Below, piece by piece: positions 16,919 to 24,817 of a stretch of 64,000 nucleotides of DNA (the stretch's first letter is position 1; the number at the start of each line of letters is the position of its first letter). Source of the DNA: UBA1664 sp964531715 (lineage in GTDB: Bacteria; Pseudomonadota; Alphaproteobacteria; Micavibrionales; UBA1664); assembly GCA_964531715.1 (NCBI GenBank), contig CAZHEE010000006.1, positions 1-64,000 of the forward strand. Reading direction: 5' to 3'. The notes under the pieces are model-generated. The model searched no databases and was not told where the DNA came from. It was given only the letters and a program-made list of their open reading frames with translations. The translations under genes and the position numbers were made by a program.

Positions 16919-16989
16919 CGTCACCCTGAACTTGTTTCAGGGTCTAGCCCTGATATTTGAATAGATCCTGCGATAAATTCAGGATGATA
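16919..16989. repeat. TCACCCTGAACTTGTTTCAGGG / TTCAGGATGA palindromic repeat
   Basis: TCACCCTGAACTTGTTTCAG with GGTCTA at the left is mirrored by TAGATCCTGCGATAAATTCA with GGATGA at the right. This is a well-known type of bacterial intergenic palindrome. The right arm has drifted. It lies between the TerD gene and the nucleoside hydrolase. Confidence 0.75.
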
Positions 16990-17005
16990 ATAGAAAGCTT
17001 TAAAT

Positions 17006-18124
17006 ATGAAAAAAGTTATATTTGATACGGATGGCGGCGGCGACGATTTGTGGGCGATTGCCGTTCTGGCAGGTATGCTGAAACAAGGTGAGATTGACTT
17101 GAAAGCCATCACAACTTGTTTCGGTAATACAAATGCCGCGCAGGCCACACGCAATGTTTGCGATATGCTTGGTGTTCTCAATTTACCCGATATTCTGGTC
17201 TATCAAGGTTCAAACAGACCGTTAAGCGGCTTGCCGCCATTGCTGGATGGGGCTTATGGTTCAAATGGCTTAAGCAATGCGAGCCTGCCTCGCGCGGATA
17301 TTGAGCCTCAAAATGAGGATGCGGTTACGGCGCTGACAAAGATTTTAAGTGATAATGAAGGGCAAATAACGATTCTCTGTACCGGTCCACTCACCAATAT
17401 CGGGCAGGTGTTTCGCGATAATCCCGAATTTGACCGTGATACTGTTGAGATTGTCTGGCTCGGCGGTGCGCTTCACCCTTGTGGTGGCAACCATTTGCCT
17501 GCAAAAATGGAAAATGGCGAGCCACGCCAAGGCAACATCACGCAATATGCGGAATTTAACGCGATAAATGACCCTATTGCGGCGCAAATCATCGCCGACC
17601 TTAAGCATTCCAGCGTCACCATCATGCCGCTCGACGCAACACATCATATGGTTGTAGGTGTGACACAAGTGACAGAATTCTTACGTATGATGAAAGCAAT
17701 CGGTCAATCAGAAATAGCAGTTGAAATAGCATCTATGCTGGATAATGCTGCGCAGCTTGATCAGGATAAATTTGATGCGCTTGGCGCGTTCATTCATGAC
17801 CCGCAAACCGCACTTTATCTAACGCGGCCTGAGCTGTTTTTACCTGCGCGGTCACTGACAAATGTGACTTTCACAAACAACCACGAGGCGGCGCAGGCTT
17901 TTGATGCAGTCGCTTGCGATTTTGACTTTTCAAGACTTGAAAGACATGGGCAAATGACTATGGCGGCTTACGGTGATGGAAATATTTGTTTAATCCCTGG
18001 CTTAACAAGCTTTAGAAAGCCAGATGAAGTCAGGGCGGATGCTATCGCCGGCATGCAATGCATGGCCGAGGATAGGTTACAGGCAATTTATCAATACATT
18101 CTTAACGCATTCGAGGTTGAATAG
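17006..18124 (+). CDS. Inosine/uridine-preferring nucleoside hydrolase family protein
   Basis: The N-terminal calcium-binding motif of nucleoside hydrolases is present as FDTDGGGDDLWAIAVL (DTDxGxDD). TILCTGPLTNIGQVF and the later AALHPCGGN-like LGGALHPCGGN segments fit the family, as does the C-terminal AFIHDPQTALYL with the active-site His-Asp. The enzyme hydrolyses a ribonucleoside to ribose and base. At 372 residues it is longer than the usual ~310, with extra residues in the middle and at the end. The phosphoribosyltransferase on the opposite strand overlaps its 3' end by 23 bases and could reuse the base. Confidence 0.9.
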   Translation: MKKVIFDTDGGGDDLWAIAVLAGMLKQGEIDLKAITTCFGNTNAAQATRNVCDMLGVLNLPDILVYQGSNRPLSGLPPLLDGAYGSNGLSNASLPRADIEPQNEDAVTALTKILSDNEGQITILCTGPLTNIGQVFRDNPEFDRDTVEIVWLGGALHPCGGNHLPAKMENGEPRQGNITQYAEFNAINDPIAAQIIADLKHSSVTIMPLDATHHMVVGVTQVTEFLRMMKAIGQSEIAVEIASMLDNAAQLDQDKFDALGAFIHDPQTALYLTRPELFLPARSLTNVTFTNNHEAAQAFDAVACDFDFSRLERHGQMTMAAYGDGNICLIPGLTSFRKPDEVRADAIAGMQCMAEDRLQAIYQYILNAFEVE

Positions 18125-18758
18125 CGTTCCCAAAATCTGGCAATTTTAAATCTAATCCACTCGCTCTATTATAACCAACAAACAGAACTTTTTTGCCGTC
18201 TTCCTCGACCCAGTCACATTCATCTTCGGAAAAAATACGGCCTGTAACTTGTTCGAAATTAGGTAGCCCGTGTCGCTTTGCTTGTTCGGCTAAATATTCT
18301 ATGCCCATTTCAGTTGTGCAGTTCGATAAAACAATAACTTTCTCTGGACTTGCATCAGCTAAAGCAGAAAAATGCTTTACAACCGAACCTCCCGTTGCAA
18401 TTACACCATCAGTGATAAAAACGACTTGTGGCTGAATAAGTTTCAACAAATCACCTAAAATATGTTTCTGATTCTTTTCTGTTTTTATACGGCTCTCAAC
18501 ATAAATCATATCGCCTGTCTCATGGTCGGCCAAAGCGCTAAAAGTAGCTTTCGCTGTAGGAATGCCACCTCTGGGAATTGCAATAACGCCTGCCAGTTTT
18601 TCTTTGTAATACCCATATTGAGTACTTAAATACTGGCGGGCTAATATTTCAGAATGTCTGTAAACTGCTTTAGCAAATTGTATACCCATAGGAGTTTTTC
18701 CATTCGTAAGCATTTCAAAAGATGGGTCTGTAATTAGTTTTGAAGAAGTCGCTGACAT
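18102..18758 (-). CDS. Phosphoribosyltransferase, uracil-PRTase-like
   Basis: The PRPP-binding loop reads VVFITDGVIATGGSVVKH and an upstream strand shows GVIAIPRGGIPTAKA. This pattern, with the ATGGS turn and length around 220, is closest to uracil phosphoribosyltransferases, but substrate is not certain. I chose ATG 18756-18758 (MSATSSKL) because AAGGA lies eight bases upstream; a longer frame reaches 18818. It is divergent from a HAD nucleotidase and convergent with the nucleoside hydrolase, so base salvage is the likely theme. The region is AT-richer than its flanks. Confidence 0.75.
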   Translation of the reverse strand: MSATSSKLITDPSFEMLTNGKTPMGIQFAKAVYRHSEILARQYLSTQYGYYKEKLAGVIAIPRGGIPTAKATFSALADHETGDMIYVESRIKTEKNQKHILGDLLKLIQPQVVFITDGVIATGGSVVKHFSALADASPEKVIVLSNCTTEMGIEYLAEQAKRHGLPNFEQVTGRIFSEDECDWVEEDGKKVLFVGYNRASGLDLKLPDFGNAIQPRMR

Positions 18759-18777
18759 TGTGAATTCCTTATTTAAG

Positions 18778-18814
18778 TTGACGTATTGGTAAATATTGTC
18801 ATATACATTGTCAA
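18778..18814 (+). promoter_or_regulatory. Candidate promoter with ATTGTCA direct repeat
   Basis: TTGACG at 18778-18783 and TATACA at 18802-18807 are 18 bases apart, reading toward the HAD gene. ATTGTCA occurs at 18795-18801 and again at 18807-18813, one helical turn apart and flanking the -10 element. This could be an operator controlling both divergent genes. Confidence 0.4.
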
Positions 18815-18836
18815 GCAAATTTATTAAGGATATACA

Positions 18837-19505
18837 ATGTTAGGTGAAATATACGATTTTGATAACGCTATTTACCCTGACCCAGAAATAAAAAACGAAG
18901 TATTTCTAAGAGCAGCTATAGAGGCCGCCATATTATTAAGGCCTAATTTATCAAAAGAAGTTATAGAAGAAAAAGCCAAAAACTCATACAAAAAATATGG
19001 AACAGATTTTGGTGTGTTTGTGGAAGAATTTGATATTCCTATTTCTGAGATACATCCATTATACCATCGTTTAGCGATGGAAGAGATATTCGATGCTGTT
19101 AATATTGACGAAGATGTTATTAAACATTTTGAAGGAAGGTTATTAGTTGGATTGCCTTTTTCAATAGTAACGCATGGGAGCTTGGAATGGTTATTACACG
19201 GACTAAAAAAATTAAAAATATCGAATTTATTTAGGCAAGATTTTTTATATGCTGTTGATATGCCAGAAATAAATTACCGGCATAAACATGAATCTAACGA
19301 TGCATTATGTATGGCTGCTCGTGCAATGGGTTTAAAAGACATAAGCCAGACAAGGTTTTTTGATGATTCAAGAAAAAACCTTAAAATGGCAAGAGAAGGT
19401 TGTGCCGAAACCGTTCTTGTGCATTGGGGGCATGATATACCTCAGCAAGATGATCAAAGTTATATTTCTAGAAAAGTAAACCATATATCTGACTATACAC
19501 TTTAA
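18837..19505 (+). CDS. HAD-superfamily hydrolase, pyrimidine 5'-nucleotidase-like
   Basis: The HAD motifs appear as YDFDNAIYP (motif I), SIVTHGSLEWL (motif II), a Lys region around YRHKHESNDA, and RFFDDSRKNLKMA (motifs III-IV). DFDNxIYP and the all-helical cap fit the SDT1/pyrimidine 5'-nucleotidase branch. Motif I has Ala where Thr or Val is usual (DxDxT), which may lower activity. AAGGA lies before the ATG. It is divergent from the phosphoribosyltransferase. The gene is AT-rich compared with guaA next to it. Confidence 0.7.
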   Translation: MLGEIYDFDNAIYPDPEIKNEVFLRAAIEAAILLRPNLSKEVIEEKAKNSYKKYGTDFGVFVEEFDIPISEIHPLYHRLAMEEIFDAVNIDEDVIKHFEGRLLVGLPFSIVTHGSLEWLLHGLKKLKISNLFRQDFLYAVDMPEINYRHKHESNDALCMAARAMGLKDISQTRFFDDSRKNLKMAREGCAETVLVHWGHDIPQQDDQSYISRKVNHISDYTL

Positions 19506-19512
19506 TTATTTT

Positions 19513-19535
19513 GATGCATAAAATAGCTATGCATC
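19513..19535 (+). promoter_or_regulatory. Hairpin over the guaA start
   Basis: GATGCAT (19513-19519) and ATGCATC (19529-19535) are perfect inverted repeats with a nine-base loop. Both candidate ATG codons lie inside the stem, so it could influence initiation. Confidence 0.35.
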
Positions 19536-21082
19536 ATGATCATATATTAATTCTCGATTTTGGCTCTCAAGTGACACAGCTTATCGCGCGGCGGGTGCGG
19601 GAGCATGGTGTTTACTGTGAAATTTGGCCGTTTAACGATGCCTCACTAGAGCGTATTAAAAAATTTCAGCCTAAGGCAATTATCCTCTCGGGCGGGCCTG
19701 CAAGCGTGACAGAGCCAGGCTCCCCCCGCGCTCCTGCCGAAATTTTTGAGATGGGCATTCCAATCCTCGGCATTTGTTATGGACAACAAACGCTTGTCGA
19801 ACAACTGGGCGGCACAGTCGAGGCAGGGCATCACCGCGAATTTGGCCGCGCCGAGATTGCGATTACCCAAAATTGCGCCCTTTTCGGCAGTACATGGACA
19901 GAAGGCTCCACCCCGACCGTCTGGATGAGCCATGGCGACCGCGTCACGAAAATCCCTGAAGGCTTTGAGATTGTCGCAACCTCAAAAGGCGCACCATGCG
20001 CGATTATCGCGGATGAAAGCCGCCATTTTTACGGCATACAATTCCATCCCGAGGTCATGCACACCCAAAACGGGTCGGACATTATCCGCAATTTTGTGAT
20101 TGAAATTGCAGGCTGCTCAGGTGACTGGACCATGGCGTCCTACAAGGAAGAAGCAATTGCAAAAATCCGCGCGCAAGTCGGTCGTGAGAAAGTGATTTGC
20201 GGCCTGTCAGGAGGCGTGGACAGCTCGGTTGCCGCCGTTCTCATCCATGAAGCCATCGGCGATCAGCTCACCTGTATCTATGTCGATACGGGCATGATGC
20301 GCAAGGGTGAGAGCGACCAAGTCGTGAAGCTGTTCCGCGACCATTATAATATTCCGCTTATTCACGAGGATGCGAGCGACCTTTTCTTAAGCAAACTTGA
20401 GGGCTTGGATGACCCTGAAAAGAAACGCAAAATTATCGGTAATACATTTATTGATGTGTTTGATGCATGTGCCTCGCGCATTGGCGGCGCAGATTGGCTG
20501 GCGCAAGGCACGCTCTATCCCGATGTTATTGAAAGTGTGAGCTTTACTGGCGGGCCAAGTGTTACGATTAAATCGCATCATAATGTGGGTGGTTTGCCCG
20601 AAAAGATGAATCTCAAAATCCTTGAGCCACTCCGCGAATTATTTAAAGATGAGGTGCGCGATTTGGGGCGGACATTGGGTTTGCATGATGATTTCGTATC
20701 GCGCCATCCTTTTCCCGGGCCGGGCTTGGCGGTGCGTTGCCCGGGGGAGATTACGCGTGAGAAGCTGAATATTTTAAGGGAAGCCGATGCGGTTTACCTC
20801 GACGCTATTCGCGAAGAAGGCTTATATAATGAGATTTGGCAGGCCTTTGCCGTTCTCCTCCCTGTTCGGACTGTCGGTGTGATGGGTGACGGGCGGACAT
20901 ATGATTATGCCTGCGCCTTGCGGGCGGTAACGTCTACGGACGGTATGACGGCGGATTTTTACCCGTTTGAAATGGATTTTTTGAGCCGTGTTGCAACGCG
21001 TATTATTAATGAAGTGCGCGGCATTAATCGTGTCACATATGACATTACATCCAAACCCCCCGGCACGATTGAATGGGAATAA
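19529..21082 (+). CDS. guaA: GMP synthase (glutamine-hydrolysing)
   Basis: The N-terminal class I glutamine amidotransferase half shows ILILDFGSQVTQLIARRVRE, the Cys nucleophile in GICYGQQ, and the His-Glu of FHPEVMHT. The ATP pyrophosphatase domain has the P-loop GLSGGVDSSVAA. The C-terminal dimer part (RTVGVMGDGRTYDYA) ends in KPPGTIEWE, the universal GuaA end. Three starts are possible: TTG 19511, ATG 19514 and ATG 19529. I took 19529 since MHHDHILILDFG aligns best with the family. None has a clear ribosome site, and an inverted repeat covers the start. Confidence 0.96.
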   Translation: MHHDHILILDFGSQVTQLIARRVREHGVYCEIWPFNDASLERIKKFQPKAIILSGGPASVTEPGSPRAPAEIFEMGIPILGICYGQQTLVEQLGGTVEAGHHREFGRAEIAITQNCALFGSTWTEGSTPTVWMSHGDRVTKIPEGFEIVATSKGAPCAIIADESRHFYGIQFHPEVMHTQNGSDIIRNFVIEIAGCSGDWTMASYKEEAIAKIRAQVGREKVICGLSGGVDSSVAAVLIHEAIGDQLTCIYVDTGMMRKGESDQVVKLFRDHYNIPLIHEDASDLFLSKLEGLDDPEKKRKIIGNTFIDVFDACASRIGGADWLAQGTLYPDVIESVSFTGGPSVTIKSHHNVGGLPEKMNLKILEPLRELFKDEVRDLGRTLGLHDDFVSRHPFPGPGLAVRCPGEITREKLNILREADAVYLDAIREEGLYNEIWQAFAVLLPVRTVGVMGDGRTYDYACALRAVTSTDGMTADFYPFEMDFLSRVATRIINEVRGINRVTYDITSKPPGTIEWE

Positions 21083-21253
21083 ACAAGCTTATAAATTGCC
21101 CATGCAGATGCATTTAATGACCAGGAGCATGCGCGTATTTTTATAGTATGCGTAAACTTTAGAGATTGGTTAAAAGGCGATGATTTCCTCTTTTCATTTT
21201 GGCTCACTTGGCGTAATTGTTATTTTTAACACCATAATGCAGGATGAAACATA

Positions 21254-22564
21254 ATGACCGCGCTCGCCCAAACACTTGATAATGATTATAAAGTTGCCGA
21301 TATGACGCTCGCCGCATGGGGGCGAAAGGAAATTGACATTGCCGAAAGCGAGATGCCCGGCCTGATGGCCTTGCGTGAAGAATATGGTGAGGCGCAACCC
21401 TTAAAAGGGGCAAGGATTGTCGGCTGCCTCCACATGACAATCCAAACAGCCGTTTTGATTGAGACTTTGACAGCCCTTGGTGCAAGCGTGCGCTGGTCAT
21501 CCTGTAATATCTATTCAACACAAGATCACGCGGCGGCGGCCATGGCGGCTTCCGGCATTCCTGTTTTTGCATGGAAAGGTGAAACCGAGGAGGAATACGA
21601 CTGGTGCATTCACCAGACAATTAAAGGGCCTGATGGCTGGACACCGAATATGATCCTCGATGATGGCGGTGATTTGACCGTGATGATGCATGAGGATTAT
21701 CCCGACCTGATGGCCGATGTGAAAGGTATATCGGAGGAAACAACAACGGGTGTTCTTCGCCTTTACGAGATGGAGAAGGCAGGCACATTAAAATGCCCGG
21801 CGATTAACGTGAATGACTCGGTCACGAAATCGAAATTCGATAATAAATATGGTTGCCGTGAAAGCCTTGTTGACGGTATTCGCCGCGCAACCGATGTTAT
21901 GTTGGCGGGAAAAGTCGCCGTAGTCGCGGGCTTTGGCGATGTCGGGAAAGGCTCTGCCGAATCCCTGCGCTCCCAAGGGTGTCGGGTGCTTGTGACCGAA
22001 ATTGACCCGATTTGCGCACTTCAGGCCGCGATGGAAGGTTTTGAGGTCGTGACAATGGACAAGGCCGCACCACGCGGTGATATCTTTGTCACCACGACAG
22101 GCAATAAAGACATCATCACAATGGATCACATGCGTGACATGAAAGACCGCGCCATTGTCTGTAATATCGGGCATTTCGACAATGAAATTCAGGTCGAGCC
22201 ATTGCGCAATTTAAAATGGACAAATATCAAACCTCAGGTTGACGAGATTGAATTTCCTGACGGAAAGCGGATGATTCTGTTGGCCGAAGGGCGATTGGTC
22301 AATCTCGGTTGTGCGACCGGGCATCCGTCATTTGTGATGAGCGCGTCTTTCACAAATCAGACTTTGGCGCAGATTGAGCTATGGAAAAACTTTGACAATT
22401 ACGATAATAAAGTTTATGTTTTACCTAAACATCTGGATGAAAAGGTTGCACGGCTTCATCTTGAGAAGCTCGGGGTTGAGTTGGAAGAATTAAGTAAAGA
22501 GCAAGCAGACTATATCGGGGTGGATGTTCAGGGACCGTTTAAGAAAGATGAATATCGTTATTAG
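21254..22564 (+). CDS. ahcY: Adenosylhomocysteinase
   Basis: The 436-residue protein carries the SAHase signatures SCNIYSTQDHAAAAM and VNDSVTKSKFDNKYGCRESL, and the NAD-binding GFGDVGKGSAESL. It ends in the characteristic KKDEYRY. It cleaves S-adenosylhomocysteine to adenosine and homocysteine and so keeps methylation running. An AGGA lies nine bases before the ATG. In other Alphaproteobacteria divL usually follows; here two unknown genes intervene. The 170-base leader was examined for a SAH riboswitch and none was recognised. Confidence 0.97.
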   Translation: MTALAQTLDNDYKVADMTLAAWGRKEIDIAESEMPGLMALREEYGEAQPLKGARIVGCLHMTIQTAVLIETLTALGASVRWSSCNIYSTQDHAAAAMAASGIPVFAWKGETEEEYDWCIHQTIKGPDGWTPNMILDDGGDLTVMMHEDYPDLMADVKGISEETTTGVLRLYEMEKAGTLKCPAINVNDSVTKSKFDNKYGCRESLVDGIRRATDVMLAGKVAVVAGFGDVGKGSAESLRSQGCRVLVTEIDPICALQAAMEGFEVVTMDKAAPRGDIFVTTTGNKDIITMDHMRDMKDRAIVCNIGHFDNEIQVEPLRNLKWTNIKPQVDEIEFPDGKRMILLAEGRLVNLGCATGHPSFVMSASFTNQTLAQIELWKNFDNYDNKVYVLPKHLDEKVARLHLEKLGVELEELSKEQADYIGVDVQGPFKKDEYRY

Positions 22565-22576
22565 GGAATAGGGATA

Positions 22577-23026
22577 ATGCAGGCAGAGAAAATAAAATTT
22601 AAACGCGGGCAGGTTGTCGGTAACAGTTTTGACGGTAATCTTGACCGCTTGGAAAGACAGCAAGCACCAACGCTTATATTACAAAACGGACAAGTTGTAA
22701 CTTTGAATGAAAGCCATGTTCGATATGGCCCGGGCGGGCAGATTGTTGCCCTTACTACTCAAGGTGAAAAAGCACTTGAGCAGGCGCAAAAGCAGGCTCC
22801 AGCGAATAAAGTCACCGCCCCAAATATGGATGATGTCGTGTTGTTTAAAAGGCAGGAAATTAAAGACCCTCTAATGTTAACGCCTAAAATGAAGCGTTTA
22901 TTGGGTAAATACGGCGTGAAAATGGTGCGTTTGGCATCGCGGGAAGAAGAGTATGGCTTAAAAGCTGCAAATAGTCCGCATGCCCCACGATATAAAGCCG
23001 CCAAATATTATTTTGACATATTTTAA
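22577..23026 (+). CDS. Unknown 149-residue protein
   Basis: It begins 12 bases after ahcY with GGGATA before the ATG, so it is probably read with it. The sequence is basic and hydrophilic, with no membrane span or signal peptide. The first 60 residues include short strands (APTLILQNGQVVTLNESHV), the middle is Gln/Ala-rich, and the end is rich in Lys, Tyr and Arg (YKAAKYYFDIF). I recognise no family. It is followed 40 bases later by another unknown gene. Confidence 0.6.
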   Translation: MQAEKIKFKRGQVVGNSFDGNLDRLERQQAPTLILQNGQVVTLNESHVRYGPGGQIVALTTQGEKALEQAQKQAPANKVTAPNMDDVVLFKRQEIKDPLMLTPKMKRLLGKYGVKMVRLASREEEYGLKAANSPHAPRYKAAKYYFDIF

Positions 23027-23066
23027 AATTTAGAGTATTATAGAAAGAAAATTACGGAGATTTAAA

Positions 23067-24749
23067 ATGCCAGATGGTAGTAATTTTTATGGTAACGCTT
23101 TTATATTTGACCATAGTGATTTAACCTTCAGAATAAAATGGTTGACCACGCGTGCTCTTTTATCTTCTGATACTGCAGGAAACGTTAGTGATGATGTGTA
23201 TAGTAAAGCTGCTTCTTTTGTAGGAAGATATCTTCCTGAATTAAAGGATCCTATCGCCGCCAGAGTAAAAGAATTACAAAATGCCAATGAATTAAATTCA
23301 GAAAATATAAGTGACTTCGATAAACAAATTGCAAATATTGTATCTCAAGTAGAAGACTCTGATTTTGATGAAGCGGATAAATTAGGTTTCGCAGAGGCAA
23401 TCAAAAAAGATTTAGCGTCACAACAATTAAATGTAGTAGGTGATTTTATTATAGATGGCAATGGAATGTCTGTGGGGACAACTTTATCTGAAGAAGACAT
23501 GGCTAAACTTAATAAAAACATAAAACGCCTTTTAGATTATCAAATAGATTTAAATCAAGGTAATTCAAAAGCCGTTGAGGCTCTGCAAAAAATAAAATCT
23601 GATAGTTTATCTGGAATAGCCAAATATATATCTGAATACGCACCTGATGTTTCAGATAAAATTGTTAATTTTGATTTTGAAAACCAAGAAGCATCAGTTG
23701 GTTATCTATCATTAATGATGCGCAATGTTGCTTCATTCTTATCAAAAGACCCTTCTGATGAATTAAAAGAAAAAAGAGCGAAAGCTTTTTCTGGTCAATT
23801 AGTTAGCATTCAAAAAATGCAAGATAAGGCGGACGCTCAACAAGCTTCTCAAGAAGAACAATCTTCCGCTGAATTAAAGGGAGAAAATATTAATACGGTT
23901 GATTTTGATAAATTAGTAAATCAATATAAAAGTTCACCGCCCGTCGGTTTTTGGACACGAAAAATGCTTGGCACAGGTAAGAAAGGTATGATCGGTGATA
24001 GCTCGAAAACGGCGCAAAATAATGGACGGCTTTTAAAGGATTATATTGGCGATGACCAGAAATTTTACGCTTATCAAGTAGCTTTAGGTAACATTAAAAA
24101 AGAAGATGCACTAAAATTACTTGGCGCTACAGGTGAAACTCCAAAACCAGCTGAACCTGCTGCACAACAATCTCAGCCACCGATGAATTTAGCTATAAGT
24201 GAAGAACCTGCGGATGCTGGCGAACAGAAACCTGCTCAAGCAAAAACGCCTGTACAGGCTGCAGAAGAAGCGAAAAAAGCACCTTTAGTATTAGAGGCTG
24301 CTCACCGTGTGGATGAAAAGCGTGTTATGTTTCAATCTAAACGCGCCGCAAAAGCTAGAGAAAATTCTTTGCTTGGTGATGTTATTCCTGATGAGCCGTC
24401 CGAGGAAGAAATATTATCTCAAGGGTGGGTAAATCAAACTAAGACTGTAGAGGCGGTCATGACTAATCCATTCAAGGCTATTGAGACAAATGGTGGTGAT
24501 AATCAACCTCTGCAATCTCAAAAGCTATCGGGGGCGGATGAATGGGATGTTTATATAGCCAAGCAAAAACAAAAACGCAACTTTAATGATCCTTTACAGT
24601 CAAAACCAGAAGAAGATACTGAACAAATCTCTTTTAAGAGAACTAAAAAAGGTGACCCTAGAATTGATAGAAAGAAAGCAGGTCGTTTACATACTGAAAA
24701 TAAAACGCGAGGGCGCAGAGGCCCTTTCAGAAGAATTGGTCCAGCTTAA
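23067..24749 (+). CDS. Unknown 560-residue low-complexity protein
   Basis: GGAG stands nine bases before the ATG. Residues 1-270 look helical and acidic (many Asp, Glu and Ser). Residues ~350-420 are Ala/Pro/Gln/Glu-rich and probably disordered. The last ~40 residues are strongly basic (RRGPFRRIGPA). There is no signal peptide or membrane span. A long acidic helical body with a basic tail suggests a scaffold or a secreted/effector-like protein, but nothing identifies it. The gene is AT-richer than its neighbours and sits where divL normally follows ahcY, consistent with an insertion. Confidence 0.6.
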   Translation: MPDGSNFYGNAFIFDHSDLTFRIKWLTTRALLSSDTAGNVSDDVYSKAASFVGRYLPELKDPIAARVKELQNANELNSENISDFDKQIANIVSQVEDSDFDEADKLGFAEAIKKDLASQQLNVVGDFIIDGNGMSVGTTLSEEDMAKLNKNIKRLLDYQIDLNQGNSKAVEALQKIKSDSLSGIAKYISEYAPDVSDKIVNFDFENQEASVGYLSLMMRNVASFLSKDPSDELKEKRAKAFSGQLVSIQKMQDKADAQQASQEEQSSAELKGENINTVDFDKLVNQYKSSPPVGFWTRKMLGTGKKGMIGDSSKTAQNNGRLLKDYIGDDQKFYAYQVALGNIKKEDALKLLGATGETPKPAEPAAQQSQPPMNLAISEEPADAGEQKPAQAKTPVQAAEEAKKAPLVLEAAHRVDEKRVMFQSKRAAKARENSLLGDVIPDEPSEEEILSQGWVNQTKTVEAVMTNPFKAIETNGGDNQPLQSQKLSGADEWDVYIAKQKQKRNFNDPLQSKPEEDTEQISFKRTKKGDPRIDRKKAGRLHTENKTRGRRGPFRRIGPA

Positions 24750-24782
24750 TCAAACATAAACAAACCGATATAGCCATCCTAT

Positions 24783-24817
24783 AAAACCCGTGATATCTTA
24801 TAAATCATGGGTTTTTT
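24783..24817 (+). terminator. Terminator-like hairpin overlapping the divL start codon
   Basis: AAAACCCGTGAT (24783-24794) pairs with ATCATGGGTTTT (24804-24815) with one mismatch and is followed by a T run. It fits a terminator for the upstream unknown gene. The divL ATG (24807-24809) lies inside the right arm. Confidence 0.55.

Noticed and set aside
21083..21253. Possible SAH or SAM riboswitch before ahcY
   Set aside because: No conserved riboswitch core or convincing pairing could be recognised; the leader is AT-rich with only weak inverted repeats.
23067..24749. Type III or other known secreted effector
   Set aside because: The low-complexity composition is suggestive, but no signal, secretion motif or toxin domain could be identified.
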